A DNA stretch of 64,000 bases from Helianthus annuus (GCF_002127325.2 NC_035449.2:146918931-146982930), one strand, 5' to 3'; counted from the first letter of the stretch, positions 35,621-48,707 are shown. A program made the numbers and translations. The notes: a model not told the origin generated them from the letters alone.

Positions 35621-37875
35621 ATGGCAATGGTATTTGATGAGCAGGAAAACAATGATCTTAAAAGATTGAATGATTGGTATCGAGGATATTTTAGTAGCTC
35701 TTATCAGAAAATACCAAAAGAAATTTGGTATGAACGTTTCAAATGTTTTTTGAGTAAGAAAGATGAAAAATTGGATGATTTGGAGAAACGTTTTGATCGT
35801 TTGATTGACTACTTGAAGGAAAATCAAATAGTGATAGCAGAAGCTGATAAGATATCAAAGTTTGCTAATGGTTTATCAGCTGAATGGGATGATTTTTTGA
35901 AGAATTTGAAAGAAAATTCTAATTTTTCAAAATTACCTCTGAATAAATTCATCAGCGAACTTAAAAATCACGATAATGAGAATTATCAAAAGAAGAGAGA
36001 AATATTGGATAAGATAAAAATGAATTTGGATGATTTGAATTTAGATGTGATAATTGAAATAAATAAAAGAATCAATGTTTGTTGGGCAGCAAAAAGAAAT
36101 TTGATATATGATATGAAAAGAGGTTGTTATATTGATGATAATAGAAATCCTCTTGATCTTGTTACAATCTTTGGTGCAGGTACATATCAGATAGAGAAAG
36201 AACATGTGCCGAAGGTTGAAGAATCTGTGAAGAATGAAACTTCATGTTCTGAAACAGTATGCTTCAAATGTGACAACTTCAAGACTGATAATGACAAACT
36301 CTTGAAGGATGCGGAAAGTTTGACATCAAAAGTCAAGAAGTTGGAAGACGAGAAGCAAGCTGATATTAAACAGATTCTTATGTTGCAGGAAAATTGTGAG
36401 AAATTGAAAGCTGAAAATGACAAACTGTTGGATGGGTTGAACAGTTTGACATTTGAAAACAAAAGTTTGAAAGAAAATGTTAAGGTTTTTGAAACCAAAC
36501 AGAAATCATCAGAAAATGACGATTTCTGGATAAAACTTGAGAACAAAAATCTGAAAGCTAATGAGACAAAATTTCAAGAACAGTTAAAAGTTATGAAAAA
36601 TGAAAAATTTGTTCTTGAAAACATGAAGATTGAGAATGAAAAAGCAATCAAGTCTCATCTTGAACGAATTTCTCAGCTTGAAAAAGAAGTTGAGAATTCA
36701 AGAATCAAGATGGATGAACTTGAAAAGAAGTTGAAAGGTTTTGTGACTTCATCTGACAAGTTGAATTTTCCGTGTCCAAAACCAATCAACTCTGTTCCAA
36801 TAAGTGACGATGTCACAAACTTTGACAATGTCAAATTGAAGATTGCGATGAAAAATCTGATGATGAAAATGAAAAATTAGAAAAACAAAAATTGTTTTTA
36901 AATTTGAAAGAAAAATTTCAGAAAACTGTTCTACAATCGACTGAAAAGAGAGAATGCTCTAAGCAAAAACCTTTGAAGAAGAAAGTGGAACAGAAACAAA
37001 AAGATAATAAAAGTTCATCAGATCGATCATCCAATCAAAAGAAAAAATTACAAAAAGTAAAAAATGAAAATTCAAAAATTGTTGGTAATAAGTGGTGCAG
37101 GTCGGACCACAGTGCTCAAAAGCCAAAATCAGCAAACTTGAGGAAAGAATATCACCAAGCCAGACAATGCTATGATCTGAGCATTTGGTGTGAAAGTGGT
37201 ATACGGTACGATAACAGAGTGTGTTACCGATGCGGTTATCAAGGACACATTGCTGTTAACTGCCGGAATTGGAGTTATGAGACCAGAAGGTGCTTTAATT
37301 GCAACATCGAAGGTCATATTGCCAGAGATTGCCCAAGGAAATCGAATGACAGATTGAGGGTTAATTCTCAGAGAGTGGCAAGAATTCCAGTCAAGGTCAA
37401 GCCCAAAGAACTGAAAGTTCAAGAACCAAAAGTTCAAGAACAAAAGGTTCAAGAGACGAAAGTTAAACTTTCACAGGGGCAGAAAGACAGACTGAGGAAA
37501 AAGAGGAAGAAAGCTCGAGAGTATTTGGAGAAGATTTTGTCCTCGGGTTCATCCGTTGGAAAGAATAAGAGATCTGATGAATCAACTTCCTTGGCTGAAA
37601 AGTCAAGCAAGATGAATTCTTCAGATACAAATTTGAGGACGAAAGAGGAGAAGAAGAAGAAGAAGAAAATGGTCGGCGATGAATCTGACAGGTCAAAGTC
37701 AGACAAGCCACCAGCAGGCAATGAGTCTGGTTCGTCTAAACCAGAGGAGCCATTGGTTGAGGTAAAAAAGGAGAATTCAGGGTTAACAATGGATGATACA
37801 AATTTTCCACCATTGTTGAACAAGAATTCGAAATCACCCAAGGACCGTCAGGCTTGGGTGAATCTTTTCAAATAG
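35621..37875 (+). pseudogene. S-C gag with one frameshift
   Basis: ATG at 35621. The first frame ends at 36880 and the second (36892-37875, end TAG) continues after a one-base loss near 36835, where S-B is intact. Same domain order as S-B: N-terminal helical region, coiled coil (36280-36750, shorter than in S-B), zinc knuckles CYRCGYQGHIAVNC and CFNCNIEGHIARDC (37220-37335), basic tail with a short VQEPKVQEQKVQET repeat. The S-B and S-C frameshifts are at different sites, so each probably arose independently from an intact gag. Confidence 0.83.
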
Positions 37876-39786
37876 AAAACCTGACTTGCCGGAGTTCCCA
37901 GGTTGGTAAGCGTGGAACATGAATCGGCATCTTTCTTGAGAAATTTCACTTTGGTGATTTTTCGTCTTACATGTGGTAAATCAAGGACATTAAGTTGTAC
38001 TTGATTTTCTACAAATGATGTTTGAGTTTTGAAACTGGAAATGATAAATCTTTAAAAATGTTTGAAGGAAACACTGTGATGAAGTAACCCCGAATCTACA
38101 AATGTGTGGTAAACAAACTTATTTTTCCGGAAAAACCATTCTGATTAAAACAAACTTAAGTGTTTTGAAATCACAATGGAAAAATAGTTTGTTGTGAGGG
38201 GGAGTTCTGATTGTTTATGCCAGGTAGATGGAGAATTAATGCGATTCTCATCAAGTTGTCAAGTTTGTACAGTTTTGTTTCAAATTTTCCCAGAAAATCA
38301 AAATTGAAACATATTTTGATTTTAGGGGGAGAAAAATTTTTAAAAAAATTAGAAAATTTGAAAATGTCAAAAACATTGAAAAATTTCAAAATGAGTTTTG
38401 CTGAAACAAGAGGAAATGATAGTAAATCAGTGGACTATCACAGCATGCTAAAGAAATGTAATGTCAAATGTGATAAATGGTCTCACTGATGATGTGACGA
38501 TAGGTTTTCATACATTTAGTAGATTTATTCGGGATATAAACCTAAAATTTCAAACTTGTGAAATTCGTGGGGAACACTACTTGGATATATAGGTAACCCC
38601 TGAAATCTCGTTTGAAAGATCTCGTATTCTGATATACTAGGTGTTTATACTCTATGATGTCTGGGGTATTATTCCGGGACTTCTGCTGAACGGTAGTTCT
38701 GACCTAGTCCTTGGCTAATACTTTCCGCAAAATGCTTGAAACATAGCATAAAGCCCTCAGCTGATTAGACAATAAAATTGATAATCATCTGTTGTAGCTG
38801 AAAAGATCCTCTAAAGGGGACACACTGCTAAGTCGAAGCTGATATCTCTCTGCTGAGCGGAAGTTCTGACCTGAGATCCCTCAGTTCTCGCATTTAACCC
38901 CTAATTTATGTACAGATATCATTGTAGTATTCATACCTGTAAGACTGAATATTGGTATTCTGGATACGGGAGTATATTCAAGAGGTGGGACACATGAATC
39001 GAACTAAGTTCATAAAACACTAAAATAGTATCCTGAATAGATTGAAAATTGTATGAAAATTTAAGAGGACAACTATGTCGTCAATCTACGTGAATCATTT
39101 AGAGCTTAAAATGATTAAAAGCTTAACGGGCATGTGATGTGTCTAAAAACTTATATGATCCTCTTTCGCAAACTCACAAAAATATGTTTGTACATATTTC
39201 TTTTCTGCATTTAAGTTTTGCATTTATGTTTCATATTTTGAAAATCCAAAAAGATTTTTGACAACTGGTGATGAAGAGTTGATATTCAAAATTTCAAGTG
39301 CTGAACATGATGAACAGGTTTGGGAGTGTGAGTTTAACAGAAGAAATTTATTTTGAGAAAGAAAAATTTGATTAGTTAATCAGGGTCATTAATTTGAACT
39401 TGGTGTAACTATTTCTAGTAAGTTTTACTTATTGATTTAAGTAAAAACTTATGTTTCGATGAGAAGTGTGCAGGAAATGAGCTTAACAGAGATAAAGCTA
39501 GGATTTGATCTCCGGGTAATAGCAAATTCCAGATAGCGATCCCATCATGATGAAAGGGGGAGTCTGACGAAGCTAGAGCCAAGGAGAAGAAGATCCTGGA
39601 TAAAATGAAAAGACAGACAACGATCCTAAAGCTGATGATGCTGATGATCTGAAGAAATACCAGCATATCGCAAGGGGGAGTCTGAAGTTTTGAAAGAAAA
39701 GACGGATAGTGAATCCTAGAGACTAATAAAGACTGAAGTTTATGAAGATTCGACACTTAAGACTCGTCAACATCTGAGGGGGAGTC
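37876..39786 (+). other. S-C non-coding tail between gag and 3' LTR
   Basis: No useful ORF. Potential hairpins parallel those of S-B: CCGGGACT against AGTCCTTGG (about 38673-38715) and GATATCTC/GAGATC with outer CTGA/TCAG (about 38838-38885). Five GGGGGAG tracts occur (about 38198, 38322, 39556, 39673, 39779); the last precedes the LTR. Confidence 0.7.
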
Positions 39787-40187
39787 TGTTGGTGCAGTCA
39801 TCTGTCGTCTTCGTCTTATGTCGAGTCTTGGGTTCTTTGGAGGTCAGATTGGGCTAGAAATCAAGGAAAAACAAGCCTGGCCGTTTGAATGAAGCCTGGC
39901 CGTTTGAAGAGGCTGACCGTTTGAAGGTTTGCTGACCGTTTGAGCATGTTCAAACGGTCAGGCTATCTAGTATATATAGGCTTCAAACGGTTTTAGTTGT
40001 AACAGTTGTGATTTCCGACAGCGAAGCTCTGTCGAAGTGTCTCCGTGACTGTATATTCGTTATAATCAATACAAGAGACAATTAATAGTGAATACAAGCT
40101 AAACGAAGACCGAATCAATGAATTTCGCCTCTAATTCTATCTAAGCGCTCTTCTGATCGACTCATCAGGACGTCACACGATCCTACA
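39787..40187 (+). repeat. S-C 3' LTR (401 bp)
   Basis: As the 5' LTR but one CCGTTTGAA-containing 16-bp unit shorter. Followed directly by the target duplication TTATG. Confidence 0.93.
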
Positions 40188-40192
40188 TTATG

Positions 40193-40369
40193 TAACTCTG
40201 TGCTCTACGTGCCTACGTGCTTATGTGCTTCTGTGTTTACATGCATCTGTGGTTATGTGCTTATGTGTTCATGTGATACGTGTTTCGACGTGTTCCTGAG
40301 CTTTAGTAAGTACTAGACGTGTGAGGTGAGATTCGATTCTGATGTGTCTGAGACCTACGACGATGTCTG
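40193..40369 (+). other. T4 leader, part 2
   Basis: Continues part 1 into gag. An ATG at 40363 is out of the Gag frame, and no in-frame ATG precedes the Gag-like text. TTGCAG at 40370-40375 could be an acceptor if the gag starts on an upstream exon, but that is a guess. Confidence 0.4.
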
Positions 40370-42021
40370 TTGCAGACCATCTCGTCATCCGGACACCGAA
40401 CCCCACTTACTCGCCAAGAAAAGAGAGACAGACGTCTTGCTGCTATCATCGCCAAACAAGTAGCAAAAGCTGTGAGCGATGTTTACGAAAACGTCAGCAA
40501 ATCATCTGAGGAGTCGAGAACTGAAGCTCCCAAAGATGCTGCCAAGACTGTTTTTAGCTTCAAACAGTTCAAGGCATGCGGACCAAAGGAATTTACCGGA
40601 GAAGATGGCCACACCGCTATGTTTCAATGGTTTGATTCCATCGAAGTCACCCTGCGCCAAAGCGGCTGTCCTGAGAATCTCCGCACACTCAATGCTACTG
40701 GCGTCTTCCAGTCCCGTGCTCTAGACTGGTGGACGGCCGAACGAAACAAGCGCAGAAATGATGCAGCTTACGAGCTGACATGGAAAGAGCTGAAAGCCAT
40801 TATGATGGATGAATTATGCCCTCCCATGAATGCCAAAAGCTGGAGGATGAGTTTTGGAACATTAAGCAGAAGGATGGAGACAACGCTGCCCTGACTGCTC
40901 GCTTTAAACAGCTTAGCATCATCTGTCCCGATCAAGTCAAGACCCCAGATCAAACCATCAAGAAGTATATTCGAGCCCTGCCCGACTGTGTAGCCGACTT
41001 TGTTCACGCCGCCAAGCCAGCAACGATTGAAGAGACTTACCTACTCGCCGCTGAGATCAATGACAAGCGAGTGAAGTCTGGCTTTTGGGATAAGAATACC
41101 ACGTCTCTGCACCAAGCCACCACCGCAGCACCCACCGACTCATTTGCTCAATCCTCCAAGTCATCAAGAAGAAAGAAGAAGCACAACAACAACAGCTCCA
41201 GCAACAAGAGCTGTGCTGCCGCAACAACTGTTGCTCCTCTACAAGCTGTACCAGTTCAGCAGCAACAGCACCATCGCTCAGCTCCAGTGATCAATGCACC
41301 GCCAGCAAAGCGTGCATACACAGGCCCTCACCCACTCTGCCCGACATGCTCGTATCATCATCCAGTGGGCCTAGCCTGTCGTTTTTGCGCTCACTGCAAC
41401 CTTTACGGTCATTTCACTGCGAACTGTCGCTATGGTCCCCGTCAAGCCCCGGTTCAAGCTACTGTCAATCAAGCTCTACTCCCCGCCCCTCAAGGCCAAC
41501 AAGCAGCTCAAGCACCTGCGGTCAATGCTCGAGTCTGCTTTGCATGTGGTGACCCTAACCACTTTGCAAACAGGTGCCCGAACAGGGTGGTTAAGCAAGA
41601 GCCCCAGCAGCCCCAGCAGCAACAACAGCAGCCTCAACAACAGCAGCAAGCAGCCCATGCCAGAACCTTCAACATCAATGCCCGTCAGGCTCAGGCAGAT
41701 AACAACGTGGTTAATGGTACGTTCCTTGTGAATGGTATTTATGCATCATGTTTGTTTGATACTGAAGCCGATAACTGCTTTATGTCGTTTGAATTCGAGA
41801 AGCTCCTTAGTCGTAAGCGCTCTTATCTGTCCTCGTCATTCGAAGTCGAAGTCGCTACTGGAAGAACTGTCGCCATTAACTCTGTTCTTCGTGATTGTAC
41901 TCTCGAGCTCAACAATCACATCTTTCCAATCAACCTTATTCCGATGGAACTCGGAAGTTTCGACGTCATAGTAGGCATGGACTTTCTTCGCGAAAACCAT
42001 GCTGAAGTTGTGTGCTTTTAA
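40370..42021 (+). pseudogene. T4 gag-protease, broken
   Basis: Gag-like text from 40370 (first codon is TTG, not ATG). A frameshift near 40820 moves it to a second frame running 40816-42021. The gag capsid region contains LDWWTAERNKR and the YLLAAEIND helix; two zinc knuckles, CAHCNLYGHFTANC and CFACGDPNHFANRC; then a Q-rich linker. The protease motif near 41758 reads DTEADN where DTGADN or DSGADT is usual, so the active-site glycine is lost. TAA at 42019-42021 ends it. Confidence 0.85.
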
Positions 42022-42024
42022 AAG

Positions 42025-45005
42025 ATGATTCAATTCACACTCACAAATGGTGATCTTCTATGTGTATACGGTGAAACAGCATCGAAAGGTCTCAAGCTCA
42101 TGTCATGCGTTCAAGCCAGCAAGTATCTCCGCAAGGAATACCGAGCCTTCTTGACCAACATTGTAGTAACGGAGAAGGAAAAGAAAAAGAAAGTTGAAGT
42201 CAAAGACGTTCCAGTGGTCCGTGAGTTTCCTCAGGTGTTCCCTGACGATCTCCCCGGACTACCGCCAAGTTGTGATATCGACTTTCGTATTGACCTCATT
42301 CCTGGAGCTAACCCCGTTGCCAAAGCTCCGTATCGACTTGCTCCATCCGAAATGCGGGAACTCTCGAACCAACTCCAGGAACTGCTCGAAAAAGGCTTTA
42401 TTCGCCCAAGCACCTCTCCTTGGGGCGCGCCAGTCCTTTTCGTCAAAAAGAAGGACGGGTCGTTCCGGATGTGCATCGATTATAGGGAATTGAATAAGCT
42501 AACCATTAAGAATCGATACCCTTTACCTCGAATCGACGACTTATTTGATCAGCTGCAAGGTGCCAAGTGTTTCTCGAAGATCGATCTACGTTCAGGCTAT
42601 CATCAATTACGGATTCAAGAGGAGGACATCCCCAAAACCACTTTCCGAACCCGATATGGCCACTATGAATTCGTTGTTATGCCTTTTGGTATAACTAACG
42701 CACCTGCGGTCTTTATGGATCTGATGAATCGCGTGTGTAAGCCTTTCTTAGACCGTTTCGTCATCGTGTTCATTGACGATGTCTTGATCTATTCCAAATC
42801 GAAAGCCGAACACGCGCAACATCAACGTTTGATTCTCGAGTTACTTCAGGGGAACCAACTCTACGCCAAGTTCTCCAAGTGTGAATTCTGGTTAGAGGAA
42901 GTTCAGTTTCTGGGTCACATCGTGAATAGTCAAGGAATACATGTCGATCCCGCGAATATAGAAGCCGTCAAAAGTTGGATTACGCCTAAGAACCCGTCTG
43001 AAGTTCGTTCTTTTCTCAGACTAGCGGGCTATTATCGACGATTTATTGAAAGATTCTCCAAAATCGTTGTGCCGCTTACCGCTCTTACTCATAAAGACAA
43101 GCCTTTTGTGTGGGGAACCGCACAAGAATCTGCCTTTCAAACTCTCAAGCACATGCTGTGCAACGCTCCGATTCTTACGCTGCCCGACGGAAGCAACGAT
43201 TTCATTGTCTACTGTGATGCTTCCAACCTTGGTCTTGGTTGTGTCCTCATGCAGCGAGACAAGGTTATAGCTTACGCATCTCGACAGCTCAAGATCCACG
43301 AGAAGAACTATACAACCCATGACCTCGAGCTAGGCGCGGTTGTCTTTGCATTAAAGATTTGGCGACACTACCTGTATGGCACTAAGTGTACAATCTACAC
43401 TGATCACAGGAGTTTACAAAATATCTTCAATCAAAGGGAACTTAATATGCGTCAACGCCGATGGGTAGAACTCCTCAACGATTACGACTGTGAGATTCGT
43501 TATCACCCAGGCAAGGTGAATGTTGTTGCCGACGCGCTCAGCAGAAAGAGTTACGTGCTCAGTATCCGAAACGTTCAAGCCCAGCATAACCTCGAAGCCC
43601 TTATTCACGAAGCTCAACATGCTTGCTTCAACGAGCGTACATTGAAGAGAGAAAGGATCTACCACGATGGAGCTCAGTTAGTAAGCAAATCAGATGGGAT
43701 TTTCTACTATCTGGACCGAATCTGGATCCCTAAACGGACCGATTTACGAAAGATTATCATGAATGAAGCCCACAAATCTCGATACTCCATTCATCCCGGT
43801 GCTGACAAGATGTACCAGGATCTTCGTTATAAGTACTGGTGGCCGGGCATGAAACGTGATATCGATCTTTACGTTGGAAGTTGCTTAACTTGAACAAGAG
43901 TCAAGGCTGAACATCAAAGACCTTCTGGCTTACTCGAACAACCGCCGATACCTATATGGAAGTGGGAGAGTATAGCTATGGATTTCATAACGAAACTCCC
44001 ACCCACGCCATCAGGTCACGACAGTATTTGGGTTATAGTTGACCGTCTAACAAAATCAGCCCACTTTTTGCCAATCCGAGAAGACTACAAGGTGGAACGA
44101 CTAGCCCAAATCTACACCGACGAGATCATTTGTAATCATGGTACGCCTCGCAACATCATCTCTGACCGTGATGCTCGGTTTACTTCTCGGTTGTGGGAAA
44201 CGTTTCAGGCGGCTCTTGGTACGTCGCTTAATCTGAGTACTGCATTCCATCCACAAACCGACGGACAGACTGAAAGAACGATCCGTACTCTTGAAGACAT
44301 GCTCCGAGTGTGTGTTATAGATTTTGGTGGTAGTTGGAACAAATACCTGCCACTAGTCGAATTCTAGTACAATAACAGCTATCATGCCAGCATTCAAATG
44401 GCACCATTCGAAGCCTTATATGGTAGGAGATGTGGATCGCCTATTGTGTGGCACGAGATCGGTCATTCGCAACTAACCGGTCCCGGGATTCTACAAGAAA
44501 CGACTGACAAAATCCACCAAATTCGAGACAACTTGGTAAAAGCTCGAAGTAGACAGAAAAGTTACGCCGATAGAAGACGCAAGCCCCTTGAATTTGACGT
44601 TGGCGACTACGTACTCCTAAAGGTATCCCCTTGGAAGGGTGTAGTCAGATTCAGCAAGAAAGGGAAACTAGCGCCTCGATATGTTGGACCTTTTAAGATT
44701 CTGGAAAGGATCGGAAAAGTCGCCTACAGACTCGAACTACCGGAGGAACTCAGTAATGTCCACCCGACTTTCCATGTGTCTAACCTCCGAAAATGCCTTG
44801 CTGATCATGATCTAGCCGTACCACTCGACGATCTTCAGGTCAACGAAACCTTACACTTCGTGGAAAAGCCTGTCGAAATCATGGATCGCCAAACCAAGCA
44901 ACTCAGGCGCTCACGCATCCCTATCGTGAAAGTCCGATGGGAAGGCAAGCGAGGCGCGGAGTTCACTTGGGAACTCGAAAGCGACATGAAGGCCAAGTAC
45001 CCGTA
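42025..45005 (+). pseudogene. T4 pol, broken
   Basis: Continues in the frame of the protease after the TAA. RT 42320-42900 with FIDDVLIYS near 42770, RNase H from about 43200 with YCDAS and YTDHRSL, integrase HHCC from about 43795. TGA at 43891-43893 replaces a zinc-finger Cys codon. The integrase core (43978-44367) is cut by TAG 44365-44367. The GPF motif is near 44685 and the chromodomain at 44865-44995, ending at TAG 45003-45005, a few codons before the likely original stop. The domain text is otherwise complete. Confidence 0.9.
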
Positions 45006-45107
45006 GTTGTTTGAATAGATCTGAAGCATCAAATTGGTGAAATGACTCACGGTGATGTGCAGCTTCGAGCCTAATTTCGGGACGAAATTCCCTAAACAAG
45101 GGGAGCC

Positions 45108-47430
45108 TGTAACACCCCGTGTTTTCGAATGTCAAAGTCAAAGTCAAAGTCCAAATCAACTTTGACTTCTTTGACCGTTAACATTTCTTTTTGCTTTTTG
45201 TATTATGTGGAGTAAGTGTTGTCTAAATAAAATGATCGAATGTTTAATCAATGCGACCGATTTACGACTGTGAATAATAGGAAGTAACAATGCGATAAAG
45301 CTAATCGATCGATAATCAAGTTAATCAAATCAATCAATCGAACTCGAGACTCGAACTATGCGGAACTGGTGTGGTAATACTTACGTGTGTGTGTGCCTTA
45401 TGTGTTACTTGTGCATGTTTACTTTATGTTTTGTGTGGTATTCAATCGAATCAATCGAAACTCGTATCGAAACTCTAAAAGCAATCAAACTCAATCGAAA
45501 CCGACATCGAAACATGACTTATAGATGATTGTATGTTAGATATAGTAGTTGGGACTGAAAGTAATTTGACTAGGAACTCTATTGTATTCGTATCATCGTC
45601 TATCGAAATCGAAATATCAAAAACCGTCGCGAAACATTCGAAAAGGGTTGCTGATCGAACAGGAAGCATCCTGATCGAATAGGCCAGCCGATCGGCTAGC
45701 ACTTTCCTGGCCGATCGAGCAGGCCATTCGATCGGAGATCCTGGCCGATCGGTTGACACTTTCCTCTTTTGGAGCCTATAAATAGCCCTGTCATTGTCAC
45801 TCTTTCCACTTTTAGAAAGCTCTGACCGAACCAGCCATGTTCTTCACCTTTTCTCAGATTTCCCTCAACTTCGGTAAGTTTTCACCCTAATTCTTATACG
45901 TTTTTGATCATTACATGATTCTACACCTTTCTATCTTTCAAAACTTGATTTCTAACTGTGAAATCATCAAGATCTAAGTGTTCTTGGGTGATGTCATCAT
46001 GGTGTTCTAGAAGAACATCATACTTTGGCCTCGTTCAACCATGAATAGCTTAGATCTGACCGGTTTCCACATAAACAAACTAAGATTTGTAAAAGTCTTA
46101 ACATTTTCATGGTAAAAAGGATTGAAAGAAGGATTTCCAACTTTCTTTCAACTCTTTTGCACTGAAAACCTTAAAAACTGATAGAAACGGAGCTCGGACC
46201 AACTAACTAATCATTCTGATAGTCAAGAGGTTCAAGATTCGGATTCTATCTACAAGGTTCACCGATTTTGGGTTAAACACTAAACTACCGTTCCGAACAG
46301 TTCACCGGTCGGACTTGGGTGATTCCTGTCCGAACCGGTGGAGCAAGTAAGAACCCACGTTCTACGGTTTAACTCGTTGTCAAAATACCTTAAAATCATG
46401 ACAAATAATCAAAACAGCCAAGTGTAAGACGAAAGGCCGACCAGGTCAGAAATGCTGGCCGAACGGCTAGGCTGTTCGAACGAATAGCCCAGCCGATCGA
46501 ACATACCAGCCGATCGACCGGCCCAGCCGATCGGCTAGCACATGGTTCCACACTTTTCAAATTTCATGAAGTATGCTATTGACGAAGTGATGTTCGATCG
46601 AATACGCTACTCGATTGGTAAACATTACTGTTCGGATCATGAGATACTATGCTTCAACACCTAATCGATTTTGCAACTCGTTTGAAGTAAGGAGTGCCAG
46701 CCGATCGAACAGGTTGTTCGATCGAGTGACATTCTGCTGAGAACCACTTCTGAAGTTCCTAACCGATCGGTTAAGCCAGCCGATCGAACAACACGTTCGA
46801 TCGATCGACCTGAAAGGTAAGAACACTTCAGTGTTCTCAAATACTACAATGAAAACTTCAAAAGTTCAAACCATCATACACAAACACATCAGACGAAGAA
46901 ACAATCCACTCGAATGGACCAGCCGATCGAGCCTACCGGCCGATCGAACAGGACTGTTCAAACGGACTTTCAAGCCAAACGAACAGCCCGTTCGATCGAA
47001 CCTGTTGTTCGATCGACCAGGCTATTCGATCCATTTACACCTGTTGCATTTCCGCGTTACTCATTTCTGTGCTATCGAACTATTCAGGCTAACCCTACTC
47101 TCAGCGCTCCCTTCAATCCATATTGACTTTATTTTAACGTATGTGACAGGTGTTTAGGATGCTTACTTGCTCTATTTGCTGTGAAATCAAGACTAGGAAA
47201 GAGTCTAGAAACCAAGACAATTTACATTTATGTTTAATTTGAATCTGAGTTGTCGGAACAGGATTAATTGTTTGGATGTTATCTGTAATAACTTGCTATT
47301 TATTCGGGATACGGTATGGGACGTATCATTTAAACTGAATTTGTATTAATAGTTGTTGTGGAAACTTCTGGAGAATCTGTTTCGCTCAGTGCCGCGCCCC
47401 GATGATTCCGCCATCGGTTGGGGTGTGACA
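45108..47430 (+). repeat. T4 3' LTR (about 2323 bp)
   Basis: Preceded by the AATTTCG-GGA-CGAAATT inverted repeat and a purine-rich stretch. Many CCGATCG and TTCGATCGAAC words occur at 45650-45760 and 46435-47030, including the 12-bp palindrome AGCCGATCGGCT (45686-45697). TATAAATA is at 45777. Its right flank is LINE sequence, so it inserted into the LINE. Confidence 0.85.
45655..45784 (+). promoter_or_regulatory. T4 LTR GATCG-motif cluster and TATA box
   Basis: Words such as CTGGCCGATCG, CAGCCGATCGG and TTCGATCGG repeat within 110 bases just upstream of CCTATAAATAGC. Several are self-complementary around CGATCG. Confidence 0.7.
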
Positions 47431-48294
47431 GTTGTCCCCAGATGCATGGGAACACCTTGCACCCTGACCCAAGCCAGTCTCTCGAATGGAAACGACTGAC
47501 CATTCCAGACATCTAAATTAGAAAACCATGCCTCCCAAAGCGCATGATCAATCAAAAAACTGGTACACATCTCTTCATTATCAAACTTAATTAACATCGA
47601 CAAACCGCCGAGGTAACTTAACGATGCCCTCGTAATTCTATTCTCTGCAAGGATACAATTGAGCTTCCTTAGAATCGTTAAGTCTTTACACCTACCCACC
47701 AAGGCCCTGCCCATCACCTCCTTAAACGCGCTCGTGTCGTCAGAAATGACCATGGACTTCCCACCCTCCTGTTCCATAGAACTCTTAGCTTCCTTGTTGG
47801 AATCGTTATTAGCAAAAAGTCGCTAAAAAGTCTACCACCCCCTTGGTTAACGAATGCATGGTTATAAATCTTTTGTTCCTGCAAAGGTTTTACCGGAACC
47901 CTCTTTTTTCCTGCCTCCATTTTAGACCTGCCAACATTCAGCCCATGTTCTCTTTGGCGAATCTAGCAAGGTTTGCAACCAACTTGTATCCTCCCATCTT
48001 TGTTCCATTCAAAGCTTTCTCCATCTCTTTCACGTCGATGACATTTCTGAAGCTAATAAATCCAAATCTCCTCCCTTCTTTGTCGTATTTCCTAGCTAGA
48101 TACACCCCCGCCACATCTCCAAACACCTTCACGAAGTTAGTAACATCCCAAGGGTTACACCCTAATGGAAGGTTAGTGATGTAGAACTTCGTAATGTTTC
48201 CTTTGAGACTCGTATCGCCGGCATCTCTTTTGTTTTTATGGTTCTTCTTGAGCGGAACGTCCTTCCAACTTCCTCCTTCATCTCCCACGTTCAT
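47431..48294 (-). pseudogene. LINE ORF1 fragment with RRM-type RNA-binding domain, broken
   Basis: On the minus strand an ATG at 48294 opens a frame to TGA at 47938 that contains an RRM: KFYITNLP (RNP2-like) and RRFGFISF (RNP1-like), followed by a LARFAKEN tail. Two further frames (down to about 47714 and from 47777 leftwards) continue after frame breaks and include a WVRVQGVPMHL segment like that in plant L1-type ORF1/DUF4283 proteins. It is cut at 47430 by the T4 LTR. RRM-containing ORF1 is known for plant L1 LINEs. No ORF2 is in the window. It could alternatively be a decayed host gene with an RRM, which I think less likely. Confidence 0.6.
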
Positions 48295-48480
48295 ATTGCC
48301 GGAACGAGATCTAAGCACTGCCCAAGAGGCGAATGGATGACAACAGAAAACTAATTAGGGAGAATGGTCTAATCCAGATTGCTTCCTAGAAGCAGATCGA
48401 TAGGACCACGCACACTAATCGGATTTAAGTCCCATTGTCGAGCACCCTTACTGCAGCCTTAGAGAGAGAAGGAGAAAAGG
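48295..48480 (-). other. Probable LINE 5' untranslated region
   Basis: Non-coding sequence upstream of the RRM ORF, beginning near a CT-rich stretch on the minus strand (about 48455-48480). The exact 5' end is not determined. Confidence 0.35.
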
Positions 48481-48707
48481 GTTTCTAGTTTCATATGAAC
48501 ATTTAAAAGTGTTATTATAGATAGTTTTTAGATTAATATGCATAGTTCTTAAAATATTAAGCAAGGTTAAATGGTGAATATATCAACTATGCTCGAAGAA
48601 ACACATTAGTCTTGTTAACTTTTTATTGTTTTAAGTGATTAACTCTTTTATGAACATAAACTTGCATTTGTCTAAGTAGTCAATATGTATACATCTTAAT
48701 TCATAAA
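48481..48707. other. AT-rich sequence, nothing recognised
   Basis: AT-rich DNA between the LINE and the Mutator-like element; no ORF or repeat unit seen. Its last nine bases (48699-48707) are the left target duplication of the next element. Confidence 0.5.

Larger units (their letters stand above)
34651..40187 (+). mobile_element. S-C: complete gag-only copia-type element
   Basis: 5' LTR 34651-35067, tRNA-Met primer site 35070-35082, leader, gag 35621-37875, non-coding tail, purine tract, 3' LTR 39787-40187. Perfect 5-bp target duplication TTATG (34646-34650 and 40188-40192). The LTRs differ by about 7 substitutions and one 16-bp unit, so the insertion is fairly recent. It has no protease, RT, RNase H or integrase and so must have moved with enzymes from another element. 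Confidence 0.93.
34269..47430 (+). mobile_element. T4: decayed chromovirus without 5' LTR, interrupted by S-C
   Basis: Leader (34269-34650 and 40193-40369), gag, pol and a 3' LTR (45108-47430) are present; the 5' LTR is missing and the LTR end of T3 stands in its place. S-C sits in the leader with its own target duplication. The pol ends in a chromodomain, so this is also a Tekay-like gypsy element, but of a different family from T1-T3: the LTR starts TGTAACACCCCG and ends CGGTTGGGGTGTGACA, a nearly perfect inverted terminal repeat. Confidence 0.85.

Noticed and set aside
40363..40369. ATG at 40363 as the T4 gag start
   Set aside because: It is out of frame with the Gag-like sequence that follows.
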